DNA from: Candidatus Latescibacterota bacterium
GTDB taxonomy: Bacteria > JAAXHH01
DNA: 64,000 bases
Reading direction: 5' to 3'
NCBI GenBank assembly: GCA_022821085.1
Contig: JAJEEG010000003.1
Coordinates: 18,508-82,507 of the forward strand
Part shown: one piece after another, positions 36,986 to 45,630 of the stretch
How the letters are laid out: every line of letters begins with the position of its first letter
How positions within the stretch are numbered: position 1 is the stretch's first letter
The notes under the pieces: model-generated
Databases searched by the model: none
Told to the model about the DNA's origin: nothing
What the model saw: only the letters and a program-made list of their open reading frames with translations
Position numbers and translations under genes: made by a program

Positions 36986-37014
36986 AATCTAAGCTTCCGG
37001 GGGGCCGCATGCAA
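36986..37014 (-). promoter_or_regulatory. Candidate promoter of the smg-topA-xer unit
   Basis: Minus-strand TTGCAT (37009-37014), a 17-nt spacer and TAGATT (36986-36991), each four of six to consensus, lie about 94 nt upstream of smg in an AT-rich patch. Confidence 0.4.
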
Positions 37015-37039
37015 GTTTTTTTACCGGTCCCGGACGGCG

Positions 37040-38062
37040 TTACGCCGCTTCGAACACCTTGCCGATTTCATCCCTGTCGAAGACCGGGAGATCGGCGATT
37101 TCACCCTTGCTCCTGATCCGGATGCCGAATCCGGAAGGTTGTACGGACCCGATCTCGGCGACCGGGATGCCGGCTTCGTCAAGGTGGGCCGCCAGGGGCT
37201 CCGCACGGTCCGGGTCCACCACGATGAGCAGGGCGCCCGACGCGATGACGCCCAGGGGATCCAGGCCGTAAAACGCGCAGAGGGCCTCCGATTCCGGCAG
37301 CACCGGAATCCGTTCCTCCTCGATGAGCATGCCGACCCCGGAAGCGACCGCGATCTCCCGCAGTCCCGACGCGAGTCCGCCCTCCGTGGGATCGTGCATG
37401 GCGTGGACCCCGCCGGTTTCCATGGCAAGGCGGGCTTCCCTCACCACGCTGAGGCCGGGTTGCCTGAGGTAACGACGGCAGGTCTCGAGAAACTCGTCGG
37501 AGAATCGCGTCCGGACCTCGTCGCTTTTTTCCATGGCGATCAGCGCCGTCGCCTCGATGGCGATTCCCTTGGTCAGGAGAATCCGGTCGCCCACCCGGGC
37601 GCCGTCGCCCGAGACATAGCCGTCGGCCGTCGTTTCCCCCAGCATCTGCCCGATCAGCAGCGGCCGGTCCAGGCCGTGGGTGATTTCGGTGTGTCCCCCG
37701 CAGAGGGTGATGCCGAGTTCCCGGCAGGCGTCGGCCAGGCCGGAGAATATGCGGTCCACCAGGCCGGCGTCGGTTTTGGCTTCCGGAAGCAGTATGGTCG
37801 AGAGGAACCACCGGGGCGCCGCACCCATGGCGGCGACGTCGTTGGCATTGATATTGACGGCGTACCAGCCGATTTCCTCGGTGGCGAAGGTGATGGGGTC
37901 GGTTTTCGAGACGAGTACGCTGGAACCGAAGGAGATGACCGCCGCGTCCCGGCCGATGCCCGGGCCCACGAGCAGTCTCGGGTCGGCGCCGGAAGCATAG
38001 CGGCGCAGGATGCGGTCCAGGTCTTCCGCGGGCAGCTTGCCGACCGGGTAATAGGGAGGCAT
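37040..38062 (-). CDS. AIR-synthase-related protein (HypE/ThiL-like fold)
   Basis: The superfamily (PurM, ThiL, SelD, HypE) binds ATP and phosphorylates or activates its substrates. The 340-residue protein has a Gly-rich start (LLVGPGIGRDAAVISFGSS), the Mg/ATP segment WYAVNINANDVAAMGAAPRWFL and GGHTEITHG, and a C-terminal domain with HDPTEGGLASGLREIAV. No hyp genes are nearby and the HypE C-terminal Cys is absent (the end is FDRDEIGKVFEAA), so it is not a classical HypE; SelD's Cys/Sec motif is also missing. Substrate unknown. Confidence 0.75.
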   Translation of the reverse strand: MPPYYPVGKLPAEDLDRILRRYASGADPRLLVGPGIGRDAAVISFGSSVLVSKTDPITFATEEIGWYAVNINANDVAAMGAAPRWFLSTILLPEAKTDAGLVDRIFSGLADACRELGITLCGGHTEITHGLDRPLLIGQMLGETTADGYVSGDGARVGDRILLTKGIAIEATALIAMEKSDEVRTRFSDEFLETCRRYLRQPGLSVVREARLAMETGGVHAMHDPTEGGLASGLREIAVASGVGMLIEEERIPVLPESEALCAFYGLDPLGVIASGALLIVVDPDRAEPLAAHLDEAGIPVAEIGSVQPSGFGIRIRSKGEIADLPVFDRDEIGKVFEAA

Positions 38063-38108
38063 GTCTCGCTGATTGGCGTGGGTGCGTCGATGTCCGCGCG
38101 TCGGCGGT

Positions 38109-38411
38109 TTATTCCCGACGCTTCCGCTGGGCGCGCAAAGCTTCTTTCAGGATCTTGCCGGGCTTGAACTTGGCTTTCCGGCGGGCCGGGACCTCGATGG
38201 TGTAGCCGGTCCGCGGATTGCGGGCCGCCGGCTTGGGGCGGGTATTCCTGATCTCCAGCGCGCCGAATCCCCTGATCTCGATCCGGTTGCCTTCGACCAG
38301 GTTCTCCCGCATGATTTCGAAGAGCGCATCGATGACGGGGTAAATCTGCGTCTTTTTCAATCCCAGCGTCTCGCTGATTTCATTGACCAGTTCTCTGCGC
38401 GTTGTCGTCAT
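38109..38411 (-). CDS. HU/IHF family DNA-binding protein
   Basis: Nucleoid protein that bends DNA. 100 residues: helical part RRELVNEISETLGLKKTQIYPVI, then the beta arm region FGALEIRNTRPKPAARNPRTGYTIEVPARRKAKFKPGKIL with the conserved Arg-Asn-Pro tip and a basic tail. IHF versus HU cannot be settled without alignment. Encoded between a class II aldolase gene and the AIR-synthase-like gene. Confidence 0.92.
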   Translation of the reverse strand: MTTTRRELVNEISETLGLKKTQIYPVIDALFEIMRENLVEGNRIEIRGFGALEIRNTRPKPAARNPRTGYTIEVPARRKAKFKPGKILKEALRAQRKRRE

Positions 38412-38428
38412 GAAGGTTCCTCGGTCCG

Positions 38429-39091
38429 TTACCCTTCGTTTCCGCCGGATGGATAGGGCCGGCCGTACATTCGGTGCAGCTTGTCCACGTTCTCCTGGTC
38501 GATGGAGTTGACCTGGCCGAGCATGCGCGCCACGAGGGCGATCTGTGCGCAGTGCTCCATGGTTTCCATCTTGTGATAGGCCGAAACGATGTCCGGCCCC
38601 AGGGTCAGCGCGCCGTGGTTTTCCAGCAGGACCGCGTCGTGGTTCCGTACGAATCCCCGGAGCGATTCGACCAGTTCCATGGTTCCCGGCGTCCCGTAGG
38701 GCGCGATGGGTACGAAACCCAGGGAGACGATCACCTCGGGCAGCAGGGCGTCGGGCAGATGCACACCGGCCACCGAGAAACCCGTCGCGGCCGGGGGATG
38801 GGCGTGGGCCACGGCGTGCACGTCCGGACGCTCCCGGTACACCATAAGGTGCATCTTCATCTCTGACGACGGCTCGTGCTTCCCCGAGATCACCGCGCCG
38901 TCGTAGTCGACGATCACGAATTTGTCCCGGTCCAGGAAACCCTTGCTCACCCCGGTCATCGTGATCAGCAAACGGTCCTCGGACAGTCGAACGCTTAAGT
39001 TCCCGTCGTTCGAGGCTACGTATCCCCGGTCATACATCCGCTTGCCGACGTGGATTACGTCGGATACGACTTGCTCAAGTTGCAAAATCAC
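38429..39091 (-). CDS. Class II aldolase/adducin family protein
   Basis: Zinc aldolase fold of the fuculose-phosphate/rhamnulose-phosphate aldolase and MtnB type. 220 residues; visible are YVASNDGNLSVRL, the acidic SSEMKMH, the metal H-x-H in AVAHAHPPAATGF and a distal His in ENHGALTLGPD. It starts at GTG 39091; the RBS is weak. Substrate likely a sugar phosphate or methylthioribulose phosphate. First gene of a minus unit with HU and the AIR-synthase-like protein. Confidence 0.85.
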   Translation of the reverse strand: MILQLEQVVSDVIHVGKRMYDRGYVASNDGNLSVRLSEDRLLITMTGVSKGFLDRDKFVIVDYDGAVISGKHEPSSEMKMHLMVYRERPDVHAVAHAHPPAATGFSVAGVHLPDALLPEVIVSLGFVPIAPYGTPGTMELVESLRGFVRNHDAVLLENHGALTLGPDIVSAYHKMETMEHCAQIALVARMLGQVNSIDQENVDKLHRMYGRPYPSGGNEG

Positions 39092-39134
39092 GTTGTTCCG
39101 GTTGAAAGATTGCGGATTGCGGTGGTACGGTTCG

Positions 39135-39163
39135 AATATATCGGGCCCGCCGTCCCCTTACAA
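39135..39163 (-). promoter_or_regulatory. Candidate promoter of the class II aldolase unit
   Basis: Minus-strand TTGTAA (39158-39163), a 17-nt spacer and TATATT (39135-39140) lie about 44 nt upstream of the aldolase start, in the AT-rich 39092-39208 spacer. Confidence 0.5.
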
Positions 39164-39208
39164 GTATTATTATTTCCATAAGTTATAAGCAAGTTACAAG
39201 CCGGAGAT

Positions 39209-40642
39209 CTACAGGCCGGACTGCACGATTCGCGCCACGTCGGAGATGCGGTGCCGCGCCACGCCCCGCATATCGATCCGGACCCGGTCCCTGCCGCATT
39301 CGGCCAGCAGTGGCGGGGTTCCCTTCAACCACCGGGCCGCCAGGCCGCCGGGATCGCCGCCCGGCGGGCGTATGGATACGGCGTAACCGGACAACCCATC
39401 GGCGGGGAGGCGGTACGCCGTGAGATACGAACGGCTTTCGATCACGTCACACGCTCCGCGAAGCCGGCCGTCTTCCGCCAGGCGTTCGAACAGCAATCGG
39501 GCGCGGGCGCCTACCTCCTCCACAGACGCGGCCAGCGTGTGGGCCGCCGGATGGCACGCGAGGTCGCAGGAGCCTTCGGCCAGTTCCGCCAGCCGCGCGT
39601 CGAATCCCGCTCTCACGTGATGGGAGGCCCGTGCCGCGGGCCAGGTGTCGTGCGATTTCAGTCGCGCGATGATCTTTCGCGTCCCGATCAGCAGTCCGCA
39701 GGACGGGCCGCCGATCAGGCCGCCACCGGCCGCGATGGTCAGTGGCGTGCCGGACCGCACGGCATCGGAAACCGAGCTCCTGGCCGCGAAGGGGGCGGAA
39801 GTGACCGGGCGCAACGTTGAATCGCCGGCCAGGCGAAGCACCGTGGCGCCGGACTCCGCTCCGGCCCGGACGATTTCCTCCAGCGCCGCTTCTTCGGTGA
39901 AACCTCGAAGGGCGCAGGTGGACGGACGCGCGGTGACGATCAGTGCGGTCCGGTCTCCCGCCGCACGCCGGTAGTCGGCCAGGCGCGTCTTGTTGGTTGC
40001 ACCGGTCTCGACCATCGTGGCGCCGGCAAGCGCGCAGAGCGACAGCGGGTTCACGGGCCGATCCTCGTAAGGCGCGTCGATCAATCCCGCCTGGCTGCGG
40101 CCGATGACCACTTCCGCCCGTCCCGCGAGCGCGCGGACCGCCAGGAGGAAGGCGTCGGCGACGGACCGGCAGACCAGTACGTCTTCGGCGCCGGTCAATT
40201 CGCGCATGAGGCCGGCGGTTCGGCCGGACTCCTCGTAAGCCGCGAGGGTAAGGGCCAGCCCTGCGGCTCTCCCGGCGGCCGTTCCGGCGCAGGGGGCCCG
40301 CGCGAGCGGATGGAAGAGGATGCCGGAGGCGTTGATCAGCGCCCCGCTCGCCGAATGGGCTTTATCCTCCAGGCGCGCGGCGGCCCTTTCGGCGAAGTGC
40401 TCCGGCGCGAATCCGTCCGCTTCCGAGAGTTCGCTGGCTTCCGCGTATCCGTCCGCTTCCTTCTCCGTGGGACGAAGCCGGATCCGGTCCCGTGCGTCGC
40501 GCAGCACCTTCCGGATCGCGGCGTCGATCTGCCCGTCCTCGAAACGTCCGCGCAGCGCCTCGATGCGGGATTCGCCTTGCACCAGGCGCACGGAAGGCAG
40601 GCGGGCAAACTGGCGCTGCAGCGCTTCCCGGTCGGCTTTCAT
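39209..40642 (-). CDS. SelA-like protein lacking the PLP lysine
   Basis: Resembles L-seryl-tRNA(Sec) selenium transferase through its whole length of 477 residues: N-terminal QFARLPSVRLVQGES, LINASGILFHPLARAP, TGATNKTRLADY, GGLIGGPSCGLLIGTRKIIARL and the C-terminal RVRIDMRGVA. In SelA the PLP-binding Lys lies in G-D-K-L-L-G-G-P; here the same stretch reads G-G-G-L-I-G-G-P, so the Lys is Gly (codon 39719-39721). The TNLGRA motif is also altered to HPLARA. It is therefore probably not a working SelA and may be a pseudoenzyme with another role. Its start overlaps the stop of a glycosyltransferase gene. No selB, selD or tRNA-Sec is visible. Confidence 0.75.
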   Translation of the reverse strand: MKADREALQRQFARLPSVRLVQGESRIEALRGRFEDGQIDAAIRKVLRDARDRIRLRPTEKEADGYAEASELSEADGFAPEHFAERAAARLEDKAHSASGALINASGILFHPLARAPCAGTAAGRAAGLALTLAAYEESGRTAGLMRELTGAEDVLVCRSVADAFLLAVRALAGRAEVVIGRSQAGLIDAPYEDRPVNPLSLCALAGATMVETGATNKTRLADYRRAAGDRTALIVTARPSTCALRGFTEEAALEEIVRAGAESGATVLRLAGDSTLRPVTSAPFAARSSVSDAVRSGTPLTIAAGGGLIGGPSCGLLIGTRKIIARLKSHDTWPAARASHHVRAGFDARLAELAEGSCDLACHPAAHTLAASVEEVGARARLLFERLAEDGRLRGACDVIESRSYLTAYRLPADGLSGYAVSIRPPGGDPGGLAARWLKGTPPLLAECGRDRVRIDMRGVARHRISDVARIVQSGL

Positions 40643-41391
40643 CGGTCCCTGCCCTCCCGGTTCACCGCATCGAGTGCGGCTTCCGTGTATCGGCCGGTCA
40701 GGCGGTCGCCATCGGCGCGCAGCGTCCGGATTTCTCGCGCGAGCCGGTCCAGGTCGGCGGGACGGTCCACGTCGTGCCAGGCCGGGAGTTCATGGCATGA
40801 AAAACCATTTGCCCGGATGGCCGCCCGGGTCTGCCGCAATACGCGGCCGGTGCCCCAGTGTATCGATTCGAACAGTCGGTCGTACCGGCCGTCGACGTTT
40901 CTCCTGCCGCCCGGACCGCCCGGTCCACTCAGTCCGATCAGGTAATAACCTCCATCGTCGGCGGGTCCGAGCACGACGTCGTACCGGTCCAGCGCTTCGA
41001 AAGCCTCTTCGATGTAATCCTGGGGGAGGAGCGGGCTGTCACCACCCAGCGCGACGGTCTTTTCCCATCCGTCCTGCCGAAAGGCCGTGAAGGCGTTCGA
41101 CAACCGTTCCCCGAGATGGCTGCCTCTCTGACAGAGCCAGTTCACGTCGGGATCGTCCGGACAGCCCGGACAGCCCAGGGCGGAAACGAGTTCCGCCCGT
41201 CCGTCGTCGGGCGTCCAGGCCACGAAGAGGGAAGCGACCGCGGTCCGCTGTGCCAGGTGCAGCGTGTCCAGGATGAAGGCGCGGTATAGCTCCGCGGCCT
41301 CGTCCATCGTTACTCGTGGCGTCAACCGGGTTTTCACGGTCCCGGGTCTCGGGGCTTTCATAAACAGGACGAGGGCGTTCGACATGGGCAT
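40639..41391 (-). CDS. TIGR04282-type glycosyltransferase (DUF2064)
   Basis: Small GT-A-fold protein of about 250 residues: LVLFMKAPRPGTVKTRLTP at the N-terminus (nucleotide-sugar loop), ALGGDSPLLPQDYIEEAF, and VLGPADDGGYYLIGL, the family signature with the metal-binding Asp residues. ATG 41391 is chosen because family proteins start just before this motif; ATG 41385 is an alternative and the frame is open to 41493. Its stop overlaps the SelA-like gene by 4 nt, so the two are co-translated. Substrate unknown. Confidence 0.85.
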   Translation of the reverse strand: MPMSNALVLFMKAPRPGTVKTRLTPRVTMDEAAELYRAFILDTLHLAQRTAVASLFVAWTPDDGRAELVSALGCPGCPDDPDVNWLCQRGSHLGERLSNAFTAFRQDGWEKTVALGGDSPLLPQDYIEEAFEALDRYDVVLGPADDGGYYLIGLSGPGGPGGRRNVDGRYDRLFESIHWGTGRVLRQTRAAIRANGFSCHELPAWHDVDRPADLDRLAREIRTLRADGDRLTGRYTEAALDAVNREGRDR

Positions 41392-41556
41392 GTGCCGATC
41401 GGGAGGCTGTGGGGAAGGCCTGGTCCGCCCGGAAGGCGGCAAGGCGTTTCCCCGGGTCCCATGCATACTACCGGCCGGCCGACGGCGTGTCAATTAAAAC
41501 GCTTATTTATCAACTATTTAACTCGTCTTCAATCCGCTCGGAATCAACAATAAGCC

Positions 41557-41586
41557 TTGACATGAAGGCCGGCTGATCTTTATTTT
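41557..41586 (+). promoter_or_regulatory. Promoter of the nrnA-pterin-folE unit
   Basis: TTGACA (41557-41562), an 18-nt spacer and TATTTT (41581-41586) in an AT-rich stretch, about 165 nt before nrnA. Confidence 0.7.
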
Positions 41587-41652
41587 CGGCGTTTCCTACC
41601 GGCACGCCGGATCACCCGATTCGGCGGACCCAGGCGGAATCAAAGGCTTGCC

Positions 41653-41730
41653 GTGCGGACCGAAGCCGGCAAAGAGACGCTAAGCGACGGTGTGCGGACC
41701 GAAGCCCGGCAGAGAGGCGTTGTGCGATGC
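41653..41730 (+). repeat. 39-nt imperfect duplication in the nrnA leader
   Basis: A unit starting gtgcggaccgaagcc occurs at 41653 and 41692, period 39, with drift between copies. It lies between the promoter and the start codon, so it is part of the transcript leader. Confidence 0.75.
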
Positions 41731-41752
41731 CGCCGGGACGGATCCATGGAAG

Positions 41753-42730
41753 ATGGTTATGTGGGATGAAGTCAAGGCAGTCATCGCATCGAACCAGTCC
41801 TTCGTGATCTCCAGCCACGTCAATCCCGACGGGGATTCGATCGGGTCGGCACTGGGGGTCTGCGAATGCCTGAAAGCGCTGGGGAAGGACGTTGTCGTCG
41901 CCATGAACGACGCCATACCCGCCGCCTATACCTGGCTGGACCCCGAAGAGGAAATCCTCGCGCCCGCTCAGGAGAATGAGATGGAGCGCCTCGCCGCCGC
42001 GGACGTGGTCGTAATCGTGGACGCCAACAGCTGGGACAGGCTGGGGCGGCTGCGAAAGCCGCTGGAGGAATCGGCGGCGGTCAAGATCGTGATCGACCAC
42101 CATCCCTACGCTGAACTGATCACGCCTTTGTCTGTGATCGACACGAAGGCGTCCTCGACGGCTGAACTGGTTTACGACCTGATCGACTCGATCGGCGCGC
42201 CGCTCACGTCGAGGGCGGCGGACGCGCTGTACACGGGCATCCTGACCGATACCGTGTCGTTCCGCTTCGCCAGGAGCGCGCCGTGCGCCCATATCGTCGC
42301 GGCCAAACTCCTTTCCAAGGGCGTCGACCCGTCCCGGGTCTACGACCAGATCTACAACCGGAACACCGGCGCCCGTACCCGGCTCATGGGCCGCGCGCTC
42401 TCCAATATACAGTTTACCGGTAGTGGCCGCGTCGCCTGGCTGACCGTTACCCGATCCATGATAGCAGAAACCGGCGCCCGGTCCTCGGACACGAGCGGGT
42501 TCGTGGACGTGACCATGACCATCGCCGGTGTCGAAATCGGGATCATATTCGTGGAAGGCAGGGAAGGTACGGTACAGATCAGCTTGCGGTCCCGGCCGGA
42601 AATCGACGTCAACCAGGTCGCCGTGGCCCTGGGCGGCGGCGGCCACAAGAACGCCGCAGGCGTGACATTAAACGGTACGCTGGAAGAAGCCGTCCGGACC
42701 GTGACGGAAGCGGCAGTCGAAGCGTTGTAA
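41753..42730 (+). CDS. nrnA: DHH-family phosphoesterase (NrnA-like oligoribonuclease / pAp phosphatase)
   Basis: Degrades nanoRNAs and 3'-phosphoadenosine 5'-phosphate in this family. The 325-residue protein shows SHVNPDGDSIGSALG (metal), VVIVDANSW, the DHH motif in IVIDHHPYAE, SSTAELVYDLI, DALYTGILTDTVSF and the DHHA1 substrate motif GGGGHKNAAG. Start ATG 41753 (ATG 41759 possible); the longer frame to 41690 lies within the repeat. First gene behind the promoter at 41557. Confidence 0.9.
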   Translation: MVMWDEVKAVIASNQSFVISSHVNPDGDSIGSALGVCECLKALGKDVVVAMNDAIPAAYTWLDPEEEILAPAQENEMERLAAADVVVIVDANSWDRLGRLRKPLEESAAVKIVIDHHPYAELITPLSVIDTKASSTAELVYDLIDSIGAPLTSRAADALYTGILTDTVSFRFARSAPCAHIVAAKLLSKGVDPSRVYDQIYNRNTGARTRLMGRALSNIQFTGSGRVAWLTVTRSMIAETGARSSDTSGFVDVTMTIAGVEIGIIFVEGREGTVQISLRSRPEIDVNQVAVALGGGGHKNAAGVTLNGTLEEAVRTVTEAAVEAL

Positions 42731-42755
42731 TTCGTCGGCCGTCGCACCCCACCGC

Positions 42756-43580
42756 ATGATGCTCATTACGCGAAAAACCCGGTTCTCGGCGGCCCACCTG
42801 TGCCGCAACCCGGGATGGACGGAGGAGAGGAACCGGCGGGTTTACGGTTCCTGCGCCGTCGGCACAGTCCACGGTCACGACTACGAGGCCGAATTCACCT
42901 TCGGTGGGCCGGTCGATCCCCGGACCGGCGTGGTCCTGAACCTGACCGAGGTCAAGCAGCACCTGCGCGCCGTGATCGAACCGCTGGACCTGAGCCACCT
43001 GAATTACGACCACGGCGCCCTGGGAGGTCCGGCGCCGACCAGCGAAAGGCTCGTCCGGTACCTCTGGAACGCGCTGGAAAGCGGTACCGGGCCATGCGTA
43101 CTCAAACGCGTCCTGCTGCGCGAGAGCCGCGCGAGAAACATCGCATACACCGGAGACGACAGCATGGTCCACGTCACGAGAAGCGTCGAGTTCAACGCCG
43201 CCCACCGCCTGCACAGTATAAGGTTGAGCGACGAAGAAAACGTGCGTATATTCGGAAAGTGCAACAACCCCCACGGCCACGGACACAACTATGAGCTGGA
43301 GGTGACGGTCCGCGGCCCGGTGGACGAGAAGACCGGGACGGTCATCGACATGGGGCGTTTCGATGACGTCCTGCAGAAGGAAGTCGTGGATCGCTACGAC
43401 CATCGGCACCTGAACCGGGACCTGGAGGAATTCAGGACGGTCAATCCGACTTCGGAGGAACTGCTCAGGGTGATCTGGAAGCGGCTCCTTCCATTCTTCG
43501 ATACCCCTTCGCTCTACCGGATTCGCCTGGTGGAGACGTCCAAGAACGCTTTCGATTACTATGGCGAGGAGGACCGGTGA
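42756..43580 (+). CDS. Tandem two-domain 6-pyruvoyl-tetrahydropterin synthase / QueD-like protein
   Basis: Two PTPS domains in one 274-residue chain. Domain 1 (1-135): FSAAHLC, C-x5-HGH in [30 protein letters not shown]. Domain 2 (140-274): [23 protein letters not shown] (also C-x5-HGH), [26 protein letters not shown]. Each half keeps zinc His residues and the catalytic Cys, and the C-x5-HGH spacing is that of eukaryotic-type PTPS rather than QueD's C-x3-HGH. The product overlaps folE by 4 nt, so it acts on dihydroneopterin triphosphate. No queC or queE is seen. Confidence 0.87.
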   Translation: MMLITRKTRFSAAHLCRNPGWTEERNRRVYGSCAVGTVHGHDYEAEFTFGGPVDPRTGVVLNLTEVKQHLRAVIEPLDLSHLNYDHGALGGPAPTSERLVRYLWNALESGTGPCVLKRVLLRESRARNIAYTGDDSMVHVTRSVEFNAAHRLHSIRLSDEENVRIFGKCNNPHGHGHNYELEVTVRGPVDEKTGTVIDMGRFDDVLQKEVVDRYDHRHLNRDLEEFRTVNPTSEELLRVIWKRLLPFFDTPSLYRIRLVETSKNAFDYYGEEDR

Positions 43581-44137
43581 CCACGATGGACCCGATCGAG
43601 GGATTGACGAGGTCGCTGCTCGCGGAGATCGGCGAGGACCCGGACCGGGACGGTCTCAGGCGCACGCCCCTCCGCGTGGCGCAGTCCCTGCGGTTTCTGA
43701 CCCAGGGTTATGAAAAAAGCATTGAATCCGTCATCAACGGCGCTATCTATGAAGAGGATTACGACGAGATGGTGCTGGTGAAGGACATCGAGTTCTTTTC
43801 GCTGTGCGAGCACCACCTGCTGCCCTTCTTCGGCCAGTGCCATATCGCATACATTCCCAACGGCAAAATCATCGGGCTGGGCAAGATCCCCCGCATCGTG
43901 GACGTCTTTTCACGGCGGCTCCAGTTGCAGGAACGCCTGACCTCCCAGATCGCCCAGACCCTGCAGGCCTGGCTCGATCCCCTGGGGGTGGCCGTTGTCA
44001 TGGAAGCCGGCCACTTGTGCATGATGATGCGCGGCGTGGAGAAACAGCACTCCAAGGCGACGACGAGCGCCATGCTCGGCGTGTTCAGGGACGATCGCAG
44101 TACCCGGATGGAATTCCTCGACCTGACCCGGTCGTAG
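43577..44137 (+). CDS. folE: GTP cyclohydrolase I
   Basis: Makes 7,8-dihydroneopterin triphosphate from GTP. The 186-residue protein has zinc ligands in [12 protein letters not shown] (Cys, His) and CMMMRGV (Cys), plus [34 protein letters not shown] and [16 protein letters not shown] 43577 overlaps the PTPS stop; ATG 43586 is an alternative. It feeds the double PTPS directly and may also serve folate. Confidence 0.95.
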   Translation: MTTMDPIEGLTRSLLAEIGEDPDRDGLRRTPLRVAQSLRFLTQGYEKSIESVINGAIYEEDYDEMVLVKDIEFFSLCEHHLLPFFGQCHIAYIPNGKIIGLGKIPRIVDVFSRRLQLQERLTSQIAQTLQAWLDPLGVAVVMEAGHLCMMMRGVEKQHSKATTSAMLGVFRDDRSTRMEFLDLTRS

Positions 44138-44160
44138 CGTTGGGCGCATGGAGGCGACCG

Positions 44161-45606
44161 ATGAACAAAGACCAGCTCGTTGAACGGCTCGCGGCCGTGC
44201 TTGGCCGGGAGAACGTCATCGACGCGCCGGACCAGTTGATCGTCTACGAATGCGACGGGCTGACCATCGACCGGAACGTCCCGCACGCGGTCGTCTACCC
44301 CACCACGACGGAGGACGTCGCCGCCGTGGTCCGGATTCTTCATGAAGCGCGGATCCCCTTCGTGGCGCGCGGCGCGGGCACCGGCCTGAGCGGCGGGAGC
44401 CTGCCGCCCGACGGCGGGGTCATGATCGCGCTGACCAAAATGAACCGCATCGTGGAGGTCGACTTCCGCAACCAGCGGGCGCTGGTGGAAGCCGGCGTGG
44501 TCAACCTGCACCTGTCGAAGGAGACCGGAAAGCAGGGCTATCATTTCGTGCCGGATCCCTCGAGCCAGTACGCCTGTACCATCGGAGGAAACATCGCCGA
44601 GAACTCGGGCGGTCCGCACACCCTGAAGTACGGGGTCACGACCAACCACACCCTGGGCGTGGAAGTGGTTCTGCCGGACGGGCGGATCACCTGGTTCGGC
44701 GGCAAGGCGGAAGACGCCGTGGGTTACGACCTGCGCGGTCTCCTGATCGGATCCGAGGGCATGCTGGGCATCGTCACGCGGGCGTGGGTCAAGCTGACCC
44801 GCCTGCCCCAGGCCTGGCGGACGTTTCTGGTGGTGTTCGACCAGGTGGAAGACGCATCGCGCGCCGTCGCCGGCGTCGTCGCCCGCGGGATCGTCCCGTC
44901 GGCCCTCGAGATGATCGACAGGGTCGCCATCGGCGCCATCGAGGCGGCCTACCATTTCGGATTCCCCCTGGACGCCGAAGCCGTGCTGATCATCGAACTC
45001 GAGGGGCACGAGGCGGGCCTGGACACCCAGGCCGGAGCGGTGGCCGAGGTCTGCCGGGAGAATCGGGCCCGCGATATCCGCACCGCGGAGGACGACAAGG
45101 AACGGGCCCTGCTTTGGATGAGCCGCAAGCGGGCCTTCGGCGCCATGGGGCGGCTGAGTCCCAGCTACTACGTGCAGGACGGCGTGGTTCCGCGCACGAA
45201 GATCCCGGACATCATGCGGGTCATCCAGGAGACGGCCGGGAAGTACGAACTGCTGATCGGAAACGTCTTCCACGCGGGAGACGGCAACATCCATCCCTGT
45301 ATCGCGTACGACGACCGGGACGAGGAGCAGGCGCGGAAGACCGTGGAGGCCAGTAACGAGATCCTGCGGGCCTGCGTCGACCTGGGCGGGTCCATCACCG
45401 GGGAACACGGTATCGGGTACGAAAAGGTCGACCTGATGCCCCTGATCTTCAATGAAACGGATATCGAGGCCATGGAGACGGTCAAGACGGTGTTCGACGA
45501 GGAAAACCTCAGCAATCCCGGCAAGATGTTTCCCACGAACCGCTCCTGCATCGGATGCGGCACGGCGGAGCTGAAGTACACCAACCGGCAGGCGGCGCTG
45601 CTGTAG
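44161..45606 (+). CDS. FAD-linked oxidase, GlcD-like (glycolate/D-lactate dehydrogenase family)
   Basis: Oxidises a 2-hydroxy acid with FAD. The 481-residue protein has the FAD-binding 4 domain (PFVARGAGTGLSGGSLPP, then GGNIAENSGGPHTLKYGVT, LIGSEGMLGIVTRAWVKL) and the C-terminal oxidase domain with VFHAGDGNIHPCI and ITGEHGIGYEKV, and ends NPGKMFPTNRSCIGCG. ATG 44161 follows gaggcg. It pairs with the GlcE-like gene at 45631. The glycolate oxidase Fe-S subunit GlcF is missing from the cluster. The acid oxidised is unknown, but the LarA-like gene downstream favours lactate or a relative. Confidence 0.87.
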   Translation: MNKDQLVERLAAVLGRENVIDAPDQLIVYECDGLTIDRNVPHAVVYPTTTEDVAAVVRILHEARIPFVARGAGTGLSGGSLPPDGGVMIALTKMNRIVEVDFRNQRALVEAGVVNLHLSKETGKQGYHFVPDPSSQYACTIGGNIAENSGGPHTLKYGVTTNHTLGVEVVLPDGRITWFGGKAEDAVGYDLRGLLIGSEGMLGIVTRAWVKLTRLPQAWRTFLVVFDQVEDASRAVAGVVARGIVPSALEMIDRVAIGAIEAAYHFGFPLDAEAVLIIELEGHEAGLDTQAGAVAEVCRENRARDIRTAEDDKERALLWMSRKRAFGAMGRLSPSYYVQDGVVPRTKIPDIMRVIQETAGKYELLIGNVFHAGDGNIHPCIAYDDRDEEQARKTVEASNEILRACVDLGGSITGEHGIGYEKVDLMPLIFNETDIEAMETVKTVFDEENLSNPGKMFPTNRSCIGCGTAELKYTNRQAALL

Positions 45607-45630
45607 ACGCGAAGGCAGACAGGTTCACCC

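Noticed and set aside
37040-40642. Selenium pathway cluster (SelD-like plus SelA-like)
   Set aside because: The AIR-synthase-like protein lacks the SelD Cys/Sec motif and the SelA-like protein lacks the PLP lysine; selB and tRNA-Sec are not seen.
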